Translations under genes and position numbers: made by a program | Notes under the pieces: generated by a model | Told to the model about the DNA's origin: nothing | The model's database searches: none | The model's input: the letters and a program-made list of their open reading frames with translations, nothing else | Shown: in pieces, positions 47,111 through 58,825 of the stretch | Position numbering within the stretch: position 1 is the stretch's first letter | Layout of the letters: every line of letters begins with the position of its first letter | Assembly (NCBI GenBank): GCA_036768485.1 | Contig: JAVLUZ010000142.1 | Location: 13,611,814-13,675,813, forward strand | Source: Mermis nigrescens | Lineage: Eukaryota; Nematoda; Enoplea; Mermithida; Mermithidae | Length of the DNA: 64,000 bases | Reading direction: 5' to 3'

Positions 47111-49460
47111 GAGTCGCATATGTACGTGAGAGTAATCACGAAAGGTTTTTTATCTTAGAAGATGAAATTAAATTAAGTGTGGAAGGATTTTTAATTGAAT
47201 CGAGGTATTTTGGAGTGCCTTTTCACAAAAAGCTGGCGTCGTACGTTGATTTATTCTATATCTTCGAGTCAACAATGCCTCGTTGATCAGAGATAATCTC
47301 TTGTTTTTATTTTCTCTTCTGAATCCATTTCTCTGATCTATCTGACTTGCAAAGTAACGGAAGTGTGTTTAAGATAATTAGAAATTTGGCTAAGTGTACT
47401 TCGATTATGCTTTAAAGACCAGTATTAGAACTGAAAAATTCTCGATTTTCCTTTTATATGCGAAGATTGAGCTTTATTTTCCATAAAAATATACTTAAAA
47501 ACTTAAAAACCTAATTTTTAATTAAAAAATGCATCGATCCGTAATTGTACATTGGTTAAAGCTAGAACATATGAAAAGACTTAGCAGATTTCTTGTTTTG
47601 AACAAAGTAAAATTCGTCTTCTTGGTTGAGTGTGGTAGCCATGGCGTTTAGAAGTGAGCTGCGTATATGTCTGTCCAAAAAGGCTGTGTAAACTACAATT
47701 TCGAATGCTTGGCTGTATATTGCTAGTTAAACTATGTAGTTAATACTACGTTTTTTAGTAAGCCTAATTCCAGTCACGCTTTATCAAACTATAATAGCAC
47801 TTTAAAGCATACCTGCGCTGGATGGGAATTCTGGGGGTAAAACCGAAAATTTTTCTACTAAAGTACCTTTTTTAGTGCTCAAACAACGATGGGTAGGTAA
47901 GCGTGTATGCTCTACATCATTTATAGTTATCGGAAACTTTTGCAAAGTGTAGGATCAAATGCATCATTAGCTTGAGCTTGTTATCAATGCAGTCATTCAC
48001 GAAAATGCAGCCTAAAATTGGGAATAGTGCTACACCATGCCGCATATTTAAGCTCAATCAAGCTCCATGTTGTTCAGTTCTTCCTAATAGTCGTCTTCGT
48101 CTACATAGTACTGGCTCTAGATAACTGGTTGTTGCCCTGCAAATTTTCTTTGATAAGAAATACCTCTAATTGCAAACATTCCCGTTTCAGCTCTTGTCAC
48201 GCTCTCTCCTAAAATGGGTTTTTGTTTTTTTGTGTTCATTAATTTTTTACTTTTTCGCGGCCAAAAGTCTTATTTGCTACATCCAAAGTTTTCCCATGAA
48301 TGAGACTGAAACGGGTCATGGATTCTGCTCGCGAGCCCATAAGTTTCAAGCAGATTCATATACAGAAGGTTAGAACAAGAGATCTTAGCTTATGTGGGAG
48401 GATCAATGGCTAGATAGAAAATCAAAATTTCTCATTCACGTATCAGCTAGAAATATTACTTTTCTTGCTATGCTTTCAGGCTTTCTTAAATTATTTAAGT
48501 ATTAGAGTCGAACTGTGTATCATAATTCCAGATTAAAAATGAAGCATATAAGTGTTTTAAACAGAATCTTGGAAACTTATGTCTTTGTTTCTGTTCTCAA
48601 CAACCTAAAAGTTCAAAAGCGGTATATAGCTATCTTATCAGGTGTGGTACTGTCACATTTATCTTCGTGTTCCTTTTCTAGAGTAGTGAGCCAGGGTAAA
48701 TTTTTAAAAATTAAGTTCTAGATACATGAACAGTTCACAACATGATTGGTTTCCTGAGATGAAGATTTGCTTTATCGAGCTAAGGTGGCCTTAAAGAATG
48801 ATTTGAACTTTACAGTATCGCAGAAAAATCAGCTTACTGGTCGAATTAAAGCCGGTTTTGCAAAACTTCCCTTTTATCCTCGTGCTTCAATTTTTGCCTT
48901 ATTTTTCGCATAGAATATTTTGGCTCAATCCGGACCAGCACCGAGACTTTAGGTGTAGGACTCTTTAGAGATGACAGAGTTTGAAAAAAATAAAGCCATC
49001 AGAACCACATATTGCGAAAAAATGGAATATTTTCAAAAAATGTTTAAACTTTCAATAACACGTAGACCTTCAATTAAGGCATAGCTTGTGTGCTTTTTAA
49101 TATCAAAACCGATTTCCAAAAGTCATTTTAGCTCAATAAATTAAATATTACGCTCTTTATTTTCGACTGGCTCGTTTGAGCTGACACTTTCTCTAGATCG
49201 ACCATGCTGTATTATGTTTCTGTTTTGGTAAAAATTGCAAATTCTAACATGCTTTTGTGGAGTTAATGCTTGCCCTTATAGTCTGTCTAAAGTCTGTACT
49301 CTCTTTCACATTAATTTCGGCATAAATTTTTAGAAGTTTCATCCACACTTTTGTGATAATTATCAATGCAATGATCGCAGTCTGTCAGTCTATTTCTGGT
49401 AAGAAAAGTCAAGGGTCGTACGTACCCAAAGTTATGTGGAACAGGACACACTTATGAGCT
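47111..49460. other. intergenic, no gene recognised
   Basis: AT-rich, with a few hydrophobic short open frames (48006-48373) lacking convincing splice context. Poly-pyrimidine tracts occur but no model could be built. Confidence 0.35.
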
Positions 49461-49468
49461 ATGAGCAT

Positions 49469-49743
49469 GCTTGGGCGTGGAAGGGGGTTTGGGGTATGCG
49501 ACCCCCTCCGAGAAACCAAAATACCCCTCAGAAATCAGAATACCGCCCCTCCAGAATTCAATTTTTGAAATCTTTGTTTGTTTTTTTTTCGCAATTTTTT
49601 GATGCCAATGGATAGTGCTCGATGAGAAACGTTGAAAAACGGTGTTTTTCCGCCATATCATCATGTTTAAGGCCATTTTCTGACCTTTGAAAAAATCTTG
49701 CACACCCCCTCCCCCAGAATTTTGGTGTCGCCCACCCACGGCT
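49469..49743 (-). mobile_element. family A element
   Basis: TSD ATGAGCAT (extending to GCTATGAGCAT) at 49461-49468 and 49744-49751. GCTTGGGCGTGG start; 275 bp. Confidence 0.82.
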
Positions 49744-50398
49744 ATGAGCATTATGATGCAGGTACGTTCATTTACCATTTTCATTTCAGGATCGTTTTCC
49801 AAATGACTACAAGTGAGCTATGAAGATTTTCCAAGATCTCTGGAAATTTGTACAGCAATCGTCGATTATATTGTGATGCGTGCCAAAAAAGTTGTTTTAT
49901 TTAAGCATATCTCTTTTCAATTTGTATTTGCGGGTCGCAGCTGTACTTAGCGTTAATTTAATGGCTTCATACATCGTCTTGCGCGTTTATTTTCCTCCTT
50001 TTTCCGGACGCTTTAATCTCATGTGTGCATGTTGTACAATTGTCTACTTTAACCATTTTTACCTGTTATAGTACGTACATAATGGAATATCGGTTGCCTG
50101 CCTTTTGCTCATTCGTTTTCTCTATGTTATAGGTACTGATTTATTTGATGTTCTTCGTTTTTATTTTTAATTGGAATAAAGTGTACGATTTAATTACGTA
50201 CATACGAAAAGTGTGGGTTATAACAAGGTTGAAATTCTTAGAATGACTTCCGATTCTTGCTTTTGGAACGCGCAAGATCTACTATCATCCTATCAAATTT
50301 CGAAATAATTAAAAAATAAAATAGCGAAACTGAGCAATATGATCACAAAATCGGCTGTGTGAAGGTGAGTTCTAAGCCAAAAATAGATTAGATTGCAC

Positions 50399-50621
50399 CA
50401 TAGGTGGGCAGCACCGAAAGTTCTGCAGAGTGGCAAGATCTTTCAAAAGTCAAAAAATGGTCTTAAAATTGGTGGTATAGCGGAAAAACACTATTTTCAA
50501 CGTCTTTTATCAAGCAGTATCCACTGGTACAAAAAATCGCCAAAAAAATGTTCAAAAATTGAATTGGGGGGGGGGGTATTTTGGTTCTCGGGGCTGCATA
50601 CTTCCCCCACGCCCACATGTT
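50399..50621 (+). mobile_element. family A element
   Basis: TSD GATTGCAC and GATTGCCC at 50391-50398 and 50622-50629 (7 of 8). CATAGGTGGGCAGC start, CACGCCCACATGTT end; 223 bp. Confidence 0.8.
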
Positions 50622-50689
50622 GATTGCCCCGGTTGGACTTTTTAAAGTATGATAAAATTTTGCAGCATTTTACCTGGGGTTAAAGAAAA

Positions 50690-51640
50690 AGTAAAATCCG
50701 GGAACGTAAACGACACGTTCCTGCTTGACAAGAGTGGGCTCATCAGATAACACCTCCCAATCCATTTTCCGGCAAAATGCTCCCAATCAAGGGGGTTCGC
50801 CAATATTTAACATGTTATGCTGAGACTGCTTCCGTCGGGGGTTTCTCCACCCTGGGGGTGGACCAAAGTGCCGGAACCGAGCTTGCATAGGTAGGGCCTA
50901 TTAGATTGAACACCCTCAACCCTGTTTCCGACAAAATATCTCCTAGTCAAGGGAGTGTAGGAGCTCGGAAAGAGGGTACCCAATATTTATTTGTGATGCT
51001 GCTGGTCGCGGTTCCGTCGGGAGTTTGTCCACCTTGGGGGTGGCGTAAAGTGCCGGAACTGGGGTTTTCCAGGTACATAGAATACATCAGGATGATCACC
51101 CTCAAATCCGTTTCCGGCGAACTATCTCTCAGTCAAGGGGGGTTTAGGGGCTTGGAAACAGGGTAGCCCAATATTTATACGTTATGCTGACCCCAGTTAA
51201 GTCGGGGGTTTCTCTGCCCTGGGGGTGGTCCAACGTGCCGAAACTGGTGATCAAGTAGAGCCTATCAGGGTTCACATCCCAACCCCGTTTGCGGCAAAAT
51301 TTCTCCCACTCCAAGCCCCCATTGACTGGGAGTAATTTTGCTGGAAATGTAGTTGGGGTCTTCACCCTAAAAACTACATAGGGAGCCCTAACTCCGGCAC
51401 TTTACACCACTTCCAGGGTTGAGGAACTCCCAACGGAACCGAGTTCATGATCACATGTTAAAAATTGGGGTACTCCGTTTCCAAACCCCTAAACCCCATT
51501 GACTGGGTGTAATTTTGCCGGAAACGGGGTAGGGAATGTTCAACCGACCTGCGGAACCCCGGTTCTGGCACTTTGGTTCACCCCTAGGGTGGAAAAAAAC
51601 CCGACGGAACCGGGGTCAGCATCACATATTGTAAATACAG
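50690..51640. repeat. satellite-like array, about 200-bp units, with orientation switch
   Basis: Units carry 'ccgtttccggcaaaat', 'tcaagggggtt', 'gacggaaccggggt' and 'ccaccctgggggtgg'. About three units run one way (50690-51280) and the following ones run the other way (51290-51640). Related fragments occur at 1120-1260, 1620-1790, 52440-52860, 53985-54090 and 54360-54430. No coding capacity. Confidence 0.78.
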
Positions 51641-52319
51641 CAGCCCAGTATCTACTAGAGCGATACGGGCGTGGCTAGTATTTGCCTTCGGGACTTACGT
51701 AGGTACCTAATCTGCTCATAGCGCTGGTCAGATTCGCGTTATCGCAAGGCGATTTCGAATCAGTTGACCCTTGTGAACCTACAGGCTTCGATTCCCTCGG
51801 TCCTAATATTGCTGACCGAAACCTCACGGGAAATCTCAGCAGCTACGCCCTAAATCCTAAAAGTACCTACCTCCCGGTATGCTCGCGAGGTCAGTTGACC
51901 TATCTCTTTGATATCTCTCTTTTATCTATCTCTCTTTTATCCCAACTCAAGTTGATGAATTAACCTATTTTCAAGGGTTAGGCTGTCTTGAAATGTTTTT
52001 GGTTCCTAATTTGTGTAGCACTCTGAATCTCGAAAACAACACCAGCGAGCTCTCAACTGGTCAGTCATCATGAAATATTAAATATAATTTTAGCTAAATT
52101 TCGGGTTGATAAAGGATGATGAAATTTCCATAAAAGATAAGATCAAGAATTATTTACCCTTTCAAACACTGCTAAATCCAAAATAACGTCGTCGTCTAAC
52201 TCACCCTTCCTACCCTCGATATAAAATATCCCTGGGTGGATTTTCTACGTTTATTAACAGAATGTGCAACCACGGCTACAAGCCGGGACAAGCAAAATAA
52301 CACAGAGAAAAGATGTGAG

Positions 52320-52985
52320 GTTGTGGGTAAAATCCAGAAACGGAAACGGAAACGGAGACGGAAACGAAGGGTAAAAGCCGGAAACGGAAATAAGGGTAAA
52401 AGCCGGAAACGGAAATGAAGGGTAAAAGCCGGAACCGGAAACGATCCAAAGTGGCGGAATCCGGGGTTCCCCAAGTAGGGCCCATAAGGGTCAACACCCT
52501 AACACCGTTTCCGCCAAAATTTCTTCAACTGAAGGGGGGTTTAAGGGCTCGGAAACGGGTTACCCCATTATTCATATGTGAATCTGACCCCGGTTCAGTC
52601 GAGAATTTCTCCCCTTGGGGGTGGTCCAAAGTGGCGGAACCGGGGTTGAGAGGTCTTGACCCTGATTGGCCCTAGTTGGGGAACGCCGGTTCCGCCACTT
52701 TGGACTGCCCCCAGGGCGGAGAAACTCCCGACGGAACCGGGGTCAGATTTACATGTGAATAATGGTGTATCCCGTTTGCATACCCTGAAACCCCCTTCTA
52801 TGAGTGAAATGTTGACGGAAACGGGGTTGGGGTGTTGAACCTAATGGGCCCTACTTGGGGAACCTCGGTTCCGCCACTTTGGATCGTTTCTGTTTCCGGT
52901 TCCTGCTTTTACCCATTGTTTCCGTTTCTGTTTCCGTTACCGGCTTTTATGATTTTCGTTTCCGTTTCCGGATTTTACTTTTCCC
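52320..52985. mobile_element. second foldback-like element with GGAAACGG-repeat arms
   Basis: The left arm (52327-52445) is a tandem of GGAAACGGAAACGG and GGGTAAAAGCCGGAAACGG; the right arm (52884-52978) is its inverse. Ends GTAAAATCC and GGATTTTAC match. Flanks AAGATGTGAGG and AAGATGCGAAGG resemble a TSD with one or two differences. The middle is two opposed units of the 50.7-kb satellite. Confidence 0.62.
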
Positions 52986-53334
52986 CAAGATGCGAAGGAA
53001 AATACTGGCGTTGTCCAACCAAAATCAACAAATACTATTGCAAAAGCTTTTAATTGAGCTTCGAGCGGTAACGTTCATGTCAGTTTAAGCTTATTGCGAA
53101 TTCCACATAATTTAAAACTCTCACAAAAAGAAACAAAAAATTAGAAAATTTTTCATTTTCCTAGGAACTTGTCACTATATGCAGTAAAACTGGCTATTTC
53201 TGGCCTGAACAAGACATTTTTTGTTTTTTGCTAACTTTGAGCCACCTCTGAAAATCTTGCTATTGAGTTGTCGATTTTTCAAATAAAATATTAAAATTCT
53301 GGGAGGTCATGTGTAGTAGTATCCAGGTGAGCAG

Positions 53335-53512
53335 TATCGGAATTCTAAGGGAGGGGCTGTAAAATTTTTCAAAGGTCAAAGAATGGTCTTAACAATGGTG
53401 TTATGGCAAAAAAATCACTTTTCGGCGTCTCTCATCAAGCTCTATCTATTGGCATTAAAAAATCGCGAAAGAAAACAAAAAAATTTCCAAAAATTTAATT
53501 CTGGGGATAGTG
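53335..53512 (+). repeat. family A copy, 3' end lost
   Basis: 'gtatcggaattctaaggg', 'tttttcaaaggtcaaagaatgg', 'catcaagctctatctattggc' and 'ttaattctgggg' are the family blocks; it runs directly into transposase-like coding sequence. Confidence 0.55.
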
Positions 53513-53693
53513 AGATTTTCAAATACTGGAAGAAAAGAAAAAGTACATTTCCTTTGCTGTATAAAGTGGCAACGCGCATTTGGCAATCCCAGCCCTCAGC
53601 TCCATGTGGATGCGTTTTCAGCCGGGCGAGTTTGATTTTGGAGAAAAACCGTCTTAATTTAAGTGATAATCAAATGGAAAAGGGTATTTTTTA
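53513..53693 (+). pseudogene. hAT transposase C-terminal dimerisation domain fragment
   Basis: A 60-codon frame to a TAA at 53692 reads FPLLYKVATRIW, SAPCGCVFSRASLI and KNRLNLSDNQ, matching the order of the hAT C-terminal dimerisation domain (hydrophobic FPxL, then xRVFS-like, then RxxLSxxN). The strongly conserved E/R before VFS is replaced by G/C. The upstream transposase is missing, cut off by the family A copy. The right terminus of the parent is probably at about 53965 (TTGCCAACGCTA). Confidence 0.6.
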
Positions 53694-53845
53694 AAATTTG
53701 ATTCCGATTCATTTTTCAGGTATGCGATTGATATATGATTGTTGTTTGTTAATTGAATAAATACATTGATAAAGTTTGTAGCAAACTGGATAAAATTTGA
53801 TAAGAAATAAAATCAACATAGTAACATAGCATTGAAGGACTGTGG

Positions 53846-53965
53846 TCCGGACCAGTCTTTTTTTAAAGGATCACAGTCCGGACCATAGTCCGGTAGTCTT
53901 TAAAATTGGGTTTGTAGTCCGGAGTATAGTCCGGAAGTCTTTTTTTCCCGGACTTTTGCCAACGC
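53846..53965. repeat. GTCCGGA-rich subterminal repeats, likely hAT right end
   Basis: Six to seven AGTCCGGA/TCCGGACT motifs in 110 bp, with AAGTC spacers, finishing in CCCGGACTTTTGCCAACGCTA, whose reverse (TAGCGTTGGCAAAAG) looks like a hAT terminus. It follows the hAT C-terminal fragment. Confidence 0.55.
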
Positions 53966-54104
53966 TAGCCGTACCTGAGATGAGAAACCCCGGTTCTGGC
54001 AATTTAGTACACCCCCAGGGTGGAAAAACCCGACAGAACCGAGTCAAGATCTTATGTTAAATATTAGGGTACCCCTTTTGCAAGCCATCAAGCCCCCTGG
54101 GAGC

Positions 54105-54358
54105 ATATGTGGGCGACACCAAAATTCTAGGGGGTGCAAGATTTTTCAAAGGTCAAAAAATGGCCTTAAAAAGGGTGGTACGGCGAAAAAGACCATTTTT
54201 CAACGTTTCTCATCGAGCACTATCCATTGGCATTAAAAAATTGCGTAAGACAAAAAAAAATTTCAAAAATTGAATTATGGGGGGATTTTAGTTTCTGGGG
54301 GGTAATTTTGTTTCTCGGGAGGATGCATACCCCCAATTCCCCCCACGCCCCGGTATGC
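54105..54358 (+). mobile_element. family A element
   Basis: CATATGTGGGCGACACC start to CCCCACGCCCCGGTATG end with complete internal blocks; the TSD is not clear because the flanks are satellite fragments. Confidence 0.72.
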
Positions 54359-54626
54359 TTTGGAGTAATTCTGCCGGAAACGAAGTTGCTTCACATCACC
54401 CCAGGGTGGAGGAACCCCCGACGGAACCGGGTTGCAAAGTCATTTACTTTTCCGTTTCGTCCGCTACCGTTTCCGGATTCTACCCACCCTCTGGGATTAA
54501 CGTTTATTTTGATGGAGTCAATTTCACGCATTGGTCTGAAGATCTGACAGACCTGCGGGAGATTTCCATAATTTTACTAAATTTTTCGCGGTTTTCTTAA
54601 TTGGGTTCGATGAGAAATGTCGAAAA

Positions 54627-55424
54627 ATGATCTTTTTTGCTTCTTGTGTCAGTTGTGCGATATTTTTTATTCAATTTTGGATTGTCAAATTTCGGCGTTG
54701 CCTATGCATAGCTGTCGCAGAGGTCTGTCCGAAAATTGGTGACCCTATATTTCGGAATACAATAGGTACCACGTTGTACATATGTACTCCTACGTGTACG
54801 AGATCTATACGTATGTACATATGTTCGACGGTGCACAAAATAAAGTGCATTTTCTTTTGACGTTTCAGAACAATGCTCTATTCATTAAGTTCGTAAAGTT
54901 AAACTTTTGAAAGAAAAATTTCCTTTTCTCTACTAAAAAGTGACGTCTTTCAGTCGCGCTTTGAGACAAATTAATGTAAAATAACGATCCTACGACGACG
55001 TGCGCCAAAAATTTTTGAGAGTTTCCGATAAAAGCAGCAATTTTCATTATTTCATGAGCTTAATCAAGATACATCACCTGATTAAGCCAAAAGATTGTGA
55101 GTGTTGCATTGATCTAATTATTACATAATTATCGTAATCCAGCGGGTTAAGTCGATAAAGATTCTATAAAATTTATGATCAAACTTCATGAAACAGATTA
55201 TACAAAGGTACAGGAGGTATAGTCTGTTTTTAACCTACATAGTACATGAATCCGCTCAAAAAACTGATATCCTTATTTCTGTAGCGCTCAATTTTTCCCT
55301 TGATCGGCGGAGTCAGTGCGAATTTATTTATTGGTATGGAGGGCCGAGCAATGAAGGAATCGGGTGTAACAGTAATAAGCTAATTGGTTTGCCGAGCGAA
55401 TTCAAGCACAGATTTAAAAAATAG
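54627..55424 (+). CDS. tentative two-exon small gene, unknown product
   Basis: Exon A 54627-54765 (ATG at 54627) ends in phase 1 before gtacca. Exon B 55285-55424 follows a ttatttctgtag acceptor, restores phase and ends at TAG. The product is 92 residues: a hydrophobic N-terminal 30 residues that could be a signal peptide or membrane anchor, then a Cys-containing polar region (EVCPKIGDP; SQCEFIYWYGGPSNEGIGC). An AATAAA lies 27 nt after the stop (55451-55456). I do not recognise the family. The donor is weak, and exon A may instead be internal to a longer gene. Confidence 0.38.
55285..55424 (+). CDS. terminal exon of the small gene
   Basis: Good acceptor tract, 46 codons, protein-like composition, stop followed closely by a poly(A) signal. 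This exon is more credible than the upstream one. Confidence 0.42.
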
Positions 55425-55450
55425 ACTATTAGGTACATTCATATTTACAT

Positions 55451-55456
55451 AATAAA
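55451..55456 (+). terminator. poly(A) signal AATAAA
   Basis: 27 nt after the TAG at 55422-55424. Confidence 0.4.
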
Positions 55457-55884
55457 ACATAAATTAAATTCTGTGGCTCGCAGCTATTAATTTCTTTCTT
55501 TGATGAGCAGCATTTTCGATCGTCTGAGATATGTAAGTCTGAATGAAGGAAATAAAATTGAGCTCTTTGCTTTTATAATCAAATATAAATTCGATTTCAC
55601 TACAAGAACTTCGAGCTTTTTACTACAACATTTGTATTGAGGGATTTGTGGTCGACTAGTTTCGAAAAACTGAAGTCTTACTCCTAAAATTGAGACTATC
55701 ACTTTCCTAAAATTTTCTTCGGAATTGAATAAAATCTGATAAGATGCGTCAAAAACAAGGTTTTTTTGCGCAGAAACGATAGATTCTATGTTTTTACTTT
55801 GAAAAATTGTCAAAATCTAAAGCAATGTTTGCGCTGTGTATTTCTCGACTGATGTATCGAGTAGTCAATAAATGCTTAGTCTGG

Positions 55885-57050
55885 TCATTCTAAGGGGATC
55901 AACCGATCTAGGGAGTCAAAAATTAAGCTTTTTCGGGTAACAACGGAAAGGAATTCCACAATGTCTGGTCAAATTCAAGCACTTTCATAAATAATTTCAA
56001 TTTACATCCATTTTTGACCTTGATTTTGCCTCATTTTACCCAGGAAATTTCCCATTTTTACATTTTGGAAGTGAAGAACAACATGGTCGGTCTAAGGAGT
56101 TCAAATATTCAGCTTTTTTGGACCAAAATGGTGTCAAAAACTGGTATAAATGCTAAAATAAATTTGAAACTATTTTAATGTACACTTTATAGTCATTTTC
56201 AAGCATTTGCCAACAAAATTTTTCGTTTTCGTATGTTTTTAGCCTTCATATCGCCTTATTTTATTAGAAAGATTTTTCCATTCTGGGGGGGTCTAAACCG
56301 TACGCACAACATGATCGATCTGCGGATTGGATTAGCCAGTCTGAAGGCCAGTATAAACAAATAGAGCGCTTGTTTTGGCCAAAATGACCTTAAAACATGA
56401 AATAAACGGTAAAATAGCGTTTATACTATGTTGATTTGCTTTTAGTCTATTTCAAACTCTTTCAAATTTTTCGTTTTCCATCCATTTTGACCAAACGTTT
56501 GCTCTATTTCCCCAAGAAAATTTTCCATTTATTTATTTATTGGATGTCTAAAGCACGCTGGGCGGGGGGGGGGGGTTCTGGAGTCTGGATCACACTTGCA
56601 CGTGAGAGGGTTTGCAGGTCCACACCTCCCAGAATGGTAAAATGGGAAATTTTCTCGGGAAAATGAAGCAGAATAAAGGCAAAAATGGATGAAATTTATA
56701 AATGTTCTTTAAAGTGCTTTAGATTTATCAGAAATTGTGTAAAAACAAAATTTAAACGCTATTTGAGTTTATGCCAGTTTAGGAGGTCGTTTTGGGCCAA
56801 AAAGCTCAATTCTGGACTCCGCTCAGACAGGCTGACCCTTACCCCCAGATCGGCCATGCTGTGCATCTATGGTCTGTACCCTTCCGAGAATCTGGCGAAC
56901 CCCCCAAAATCGCACAAAATTGAATTTTTTTGCAATTTTCGGCGATTTCGCCCCCATCGATCTAAGTGACTCCCAAACCCTGCCCCCCTTCCGTGCAGGT
57001 CAAGTCGTGCCGTCTGCATTGGATCGATGCAGCATAGCAGATTGGAGCTG
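55885..57050. repeat. family H repeats, two or three copies
   Basis: Repeated blocks 'ggccaaaatgg..t.aaaaa', 'tggtataaa.gctaaaata', 'ttgcctcattt' and 'gatcgatctg' in both orientations, ending near 'cagatcggccatgctgtgcatctatgg'. Related to 26120-26415. Open frames here follow the repeat and are not genes. Confidence 0.5.
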
Positions 57051-57926
57051 AACTTACAACGTTCTCAACAAAAATTGGTAATCAATTCATCGATAAGTAA
57101 TTTTTAACTTTTTCGAACAATCTGTATTAATCTAGAATATCTGGAGTGGAATTTTAAATTTATCTGGCGATTCAAATACTCAAACTCTACAAGTCTATTT
57201 AAAAAAAAAACAATTTAGTTTGCGACGAATATTGCTGAAATACACTGGTAGGTACGTAATGAAGAAGCGAGCTCGTTCCTATCTACATACTTACTTATAG
57301 GTATGTGCCTATGTATTTCGGCCATTTTAAAGTAGCATGTTTATAACTTTGAAAATGTGAATTGTACTTGCCTTCCTGTCAGGATCTGATTTCAAACCCA
57401 CATCGCCGCTTCTAGTTTCAACAAAATGCACAGAATGTCGTTTTGATCGGGCAATTCTCCAGTTCCGAAAAATGTTATTTTGATTTAGAACAGCAACAGA
57501 TCCTGAGAGAGTTTGAGGAAATAACAGTCATGCTGATTAATTATCGTGTAATATTTAGAATTAAAATCGCATAATATACTCTGTATGTACATAACATGAA
57601 CTGAGTATCTAAATTTTCTCCAGAAGGACAAGAGAAAAAATTTTCTGAGAAAAATAAGACAAAATTAAGGGCAAAAAAGTTAACAATCAGAGCTTTCTTG
57701 TAAAATTGCCTGAAATCAACCCAGTTAGGTCAGTTTAAACGTTAGTAACAATTACACCGATTTTCAGGGTCATTTTGATTAAAAAGTATCGTTCCTAGGC
57801 CGACTTGACCCCATCAGGCCTGCCACGCATCGCAGGTGTGCACCTAAAATTATAACAGCTATCATCCGACTCACCATAAGTTACACGATCATCCGATTCA
57901 CTCATTATAGTTTGTAATGAATCCCA

Positions 57927-58152
57927 AGCACACATATAACGGCTCGAAATTTTAGGTGGGGTCCCTGAATATTTTGCGGTATGACCTTAGAAGTTTGGCC
58001 AAATACGGCTAAAAAACACGTGCAAATGCCCAATAAAAACGAGTTTTTTTTTCGAAAAATCGGGGTAGGTCAAAAATTTTCTGACTTAGGGGGGACAGAA
58101 GGAACGTCTAAGTTTGGGTGGGGGATCCCCTAAACCCTCTGTTACATGTATG
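57927..58152 (+). mobile_element. family E MITE
   Basis: CACATATAACGGCTCGAAATTTT start and CCTCTGTTACATGTATG end with the full family core. Confidence 0.66.
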
Positions 58153-58504
58153 TACATGTAACCCTGAGCTGGAGTTTGAAAGATAGATGAACAGCATGGT
58201 CAGAGATTAGTTCAGAAGCTGAGAAAGGGACGAAGTGCGAAAAGTTATTAGCTATAAGACGTCAAAAGACATGTTAACATTTATAGTACCAAGCACTGAA
58301 AAGTTTTTTAAATTTTCAATTCAGTCAGTTTTTAAATTCACTATTCAGAGTTGATATTTCAACATTCTAGTGAAGTAAAGCAAATGAATAAAAAAGAACG
58401 GATATAAACGTTTTTTTTGCTTATTAAATTTCAAATTTTATATGATTTCTTTATAATAGAGCATTAAGATGGCAATAGACATCGCAAGTTCAAAAAACAT
58501 GTAC

Positions 58505-58825
58505 CTAATGTCTACCTCTTGATCGTGTGTAGGTGCATGCTTCGATTAAGTTTTTCTGAATATTCCGCATGTCACACTGATTTTGGCAGCCTAAATTCAG
58601 AATTGATCGCCATGGCTTATTCAATAATTGTTGCATAATGCGAGCAAACGAATGATCGTGGAGCGCAGTTGCGTTCCTGCTACATAATTTAGAATTTGGA
58701 CCACAATAATGGTCCTCTTGAAACCAAAATGGCTCCCATAGGCTAGCAAAATATTCATGGACATCCTTCATGACGTATTGATCGAGAGGCCAGATTTGCG
58801 TACTTTTTGCAGTTTGATAAGCTTG
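58505..58825 (-). CDS. metallopeptidase terminal exon
   Basis: Acceptor gatttttatag, phase 0, 106 codons plus TAG. Begins QAYQTAKSTQIWPLD and contains HEYFASLWEPFW; several Cys in the tail. Confidence 0.72.
   Translation of the reverse strand, partial: QAYQTAKSTQIWPLDQYVMKDVHEYFASLWEPFWFQEDHYCGPNSKLCSRNATALHDHSFARIMQQLLNKPWRSILNLGCQNQCDMRNIQKNLIEACTYTRSRGRH

Noticed and set aside
48006..48373. Hydrophobic short frames resembling membrane segments
   Set aside because: No consistent splice model, no conserved motif, low-complexity TTT-rich codons.
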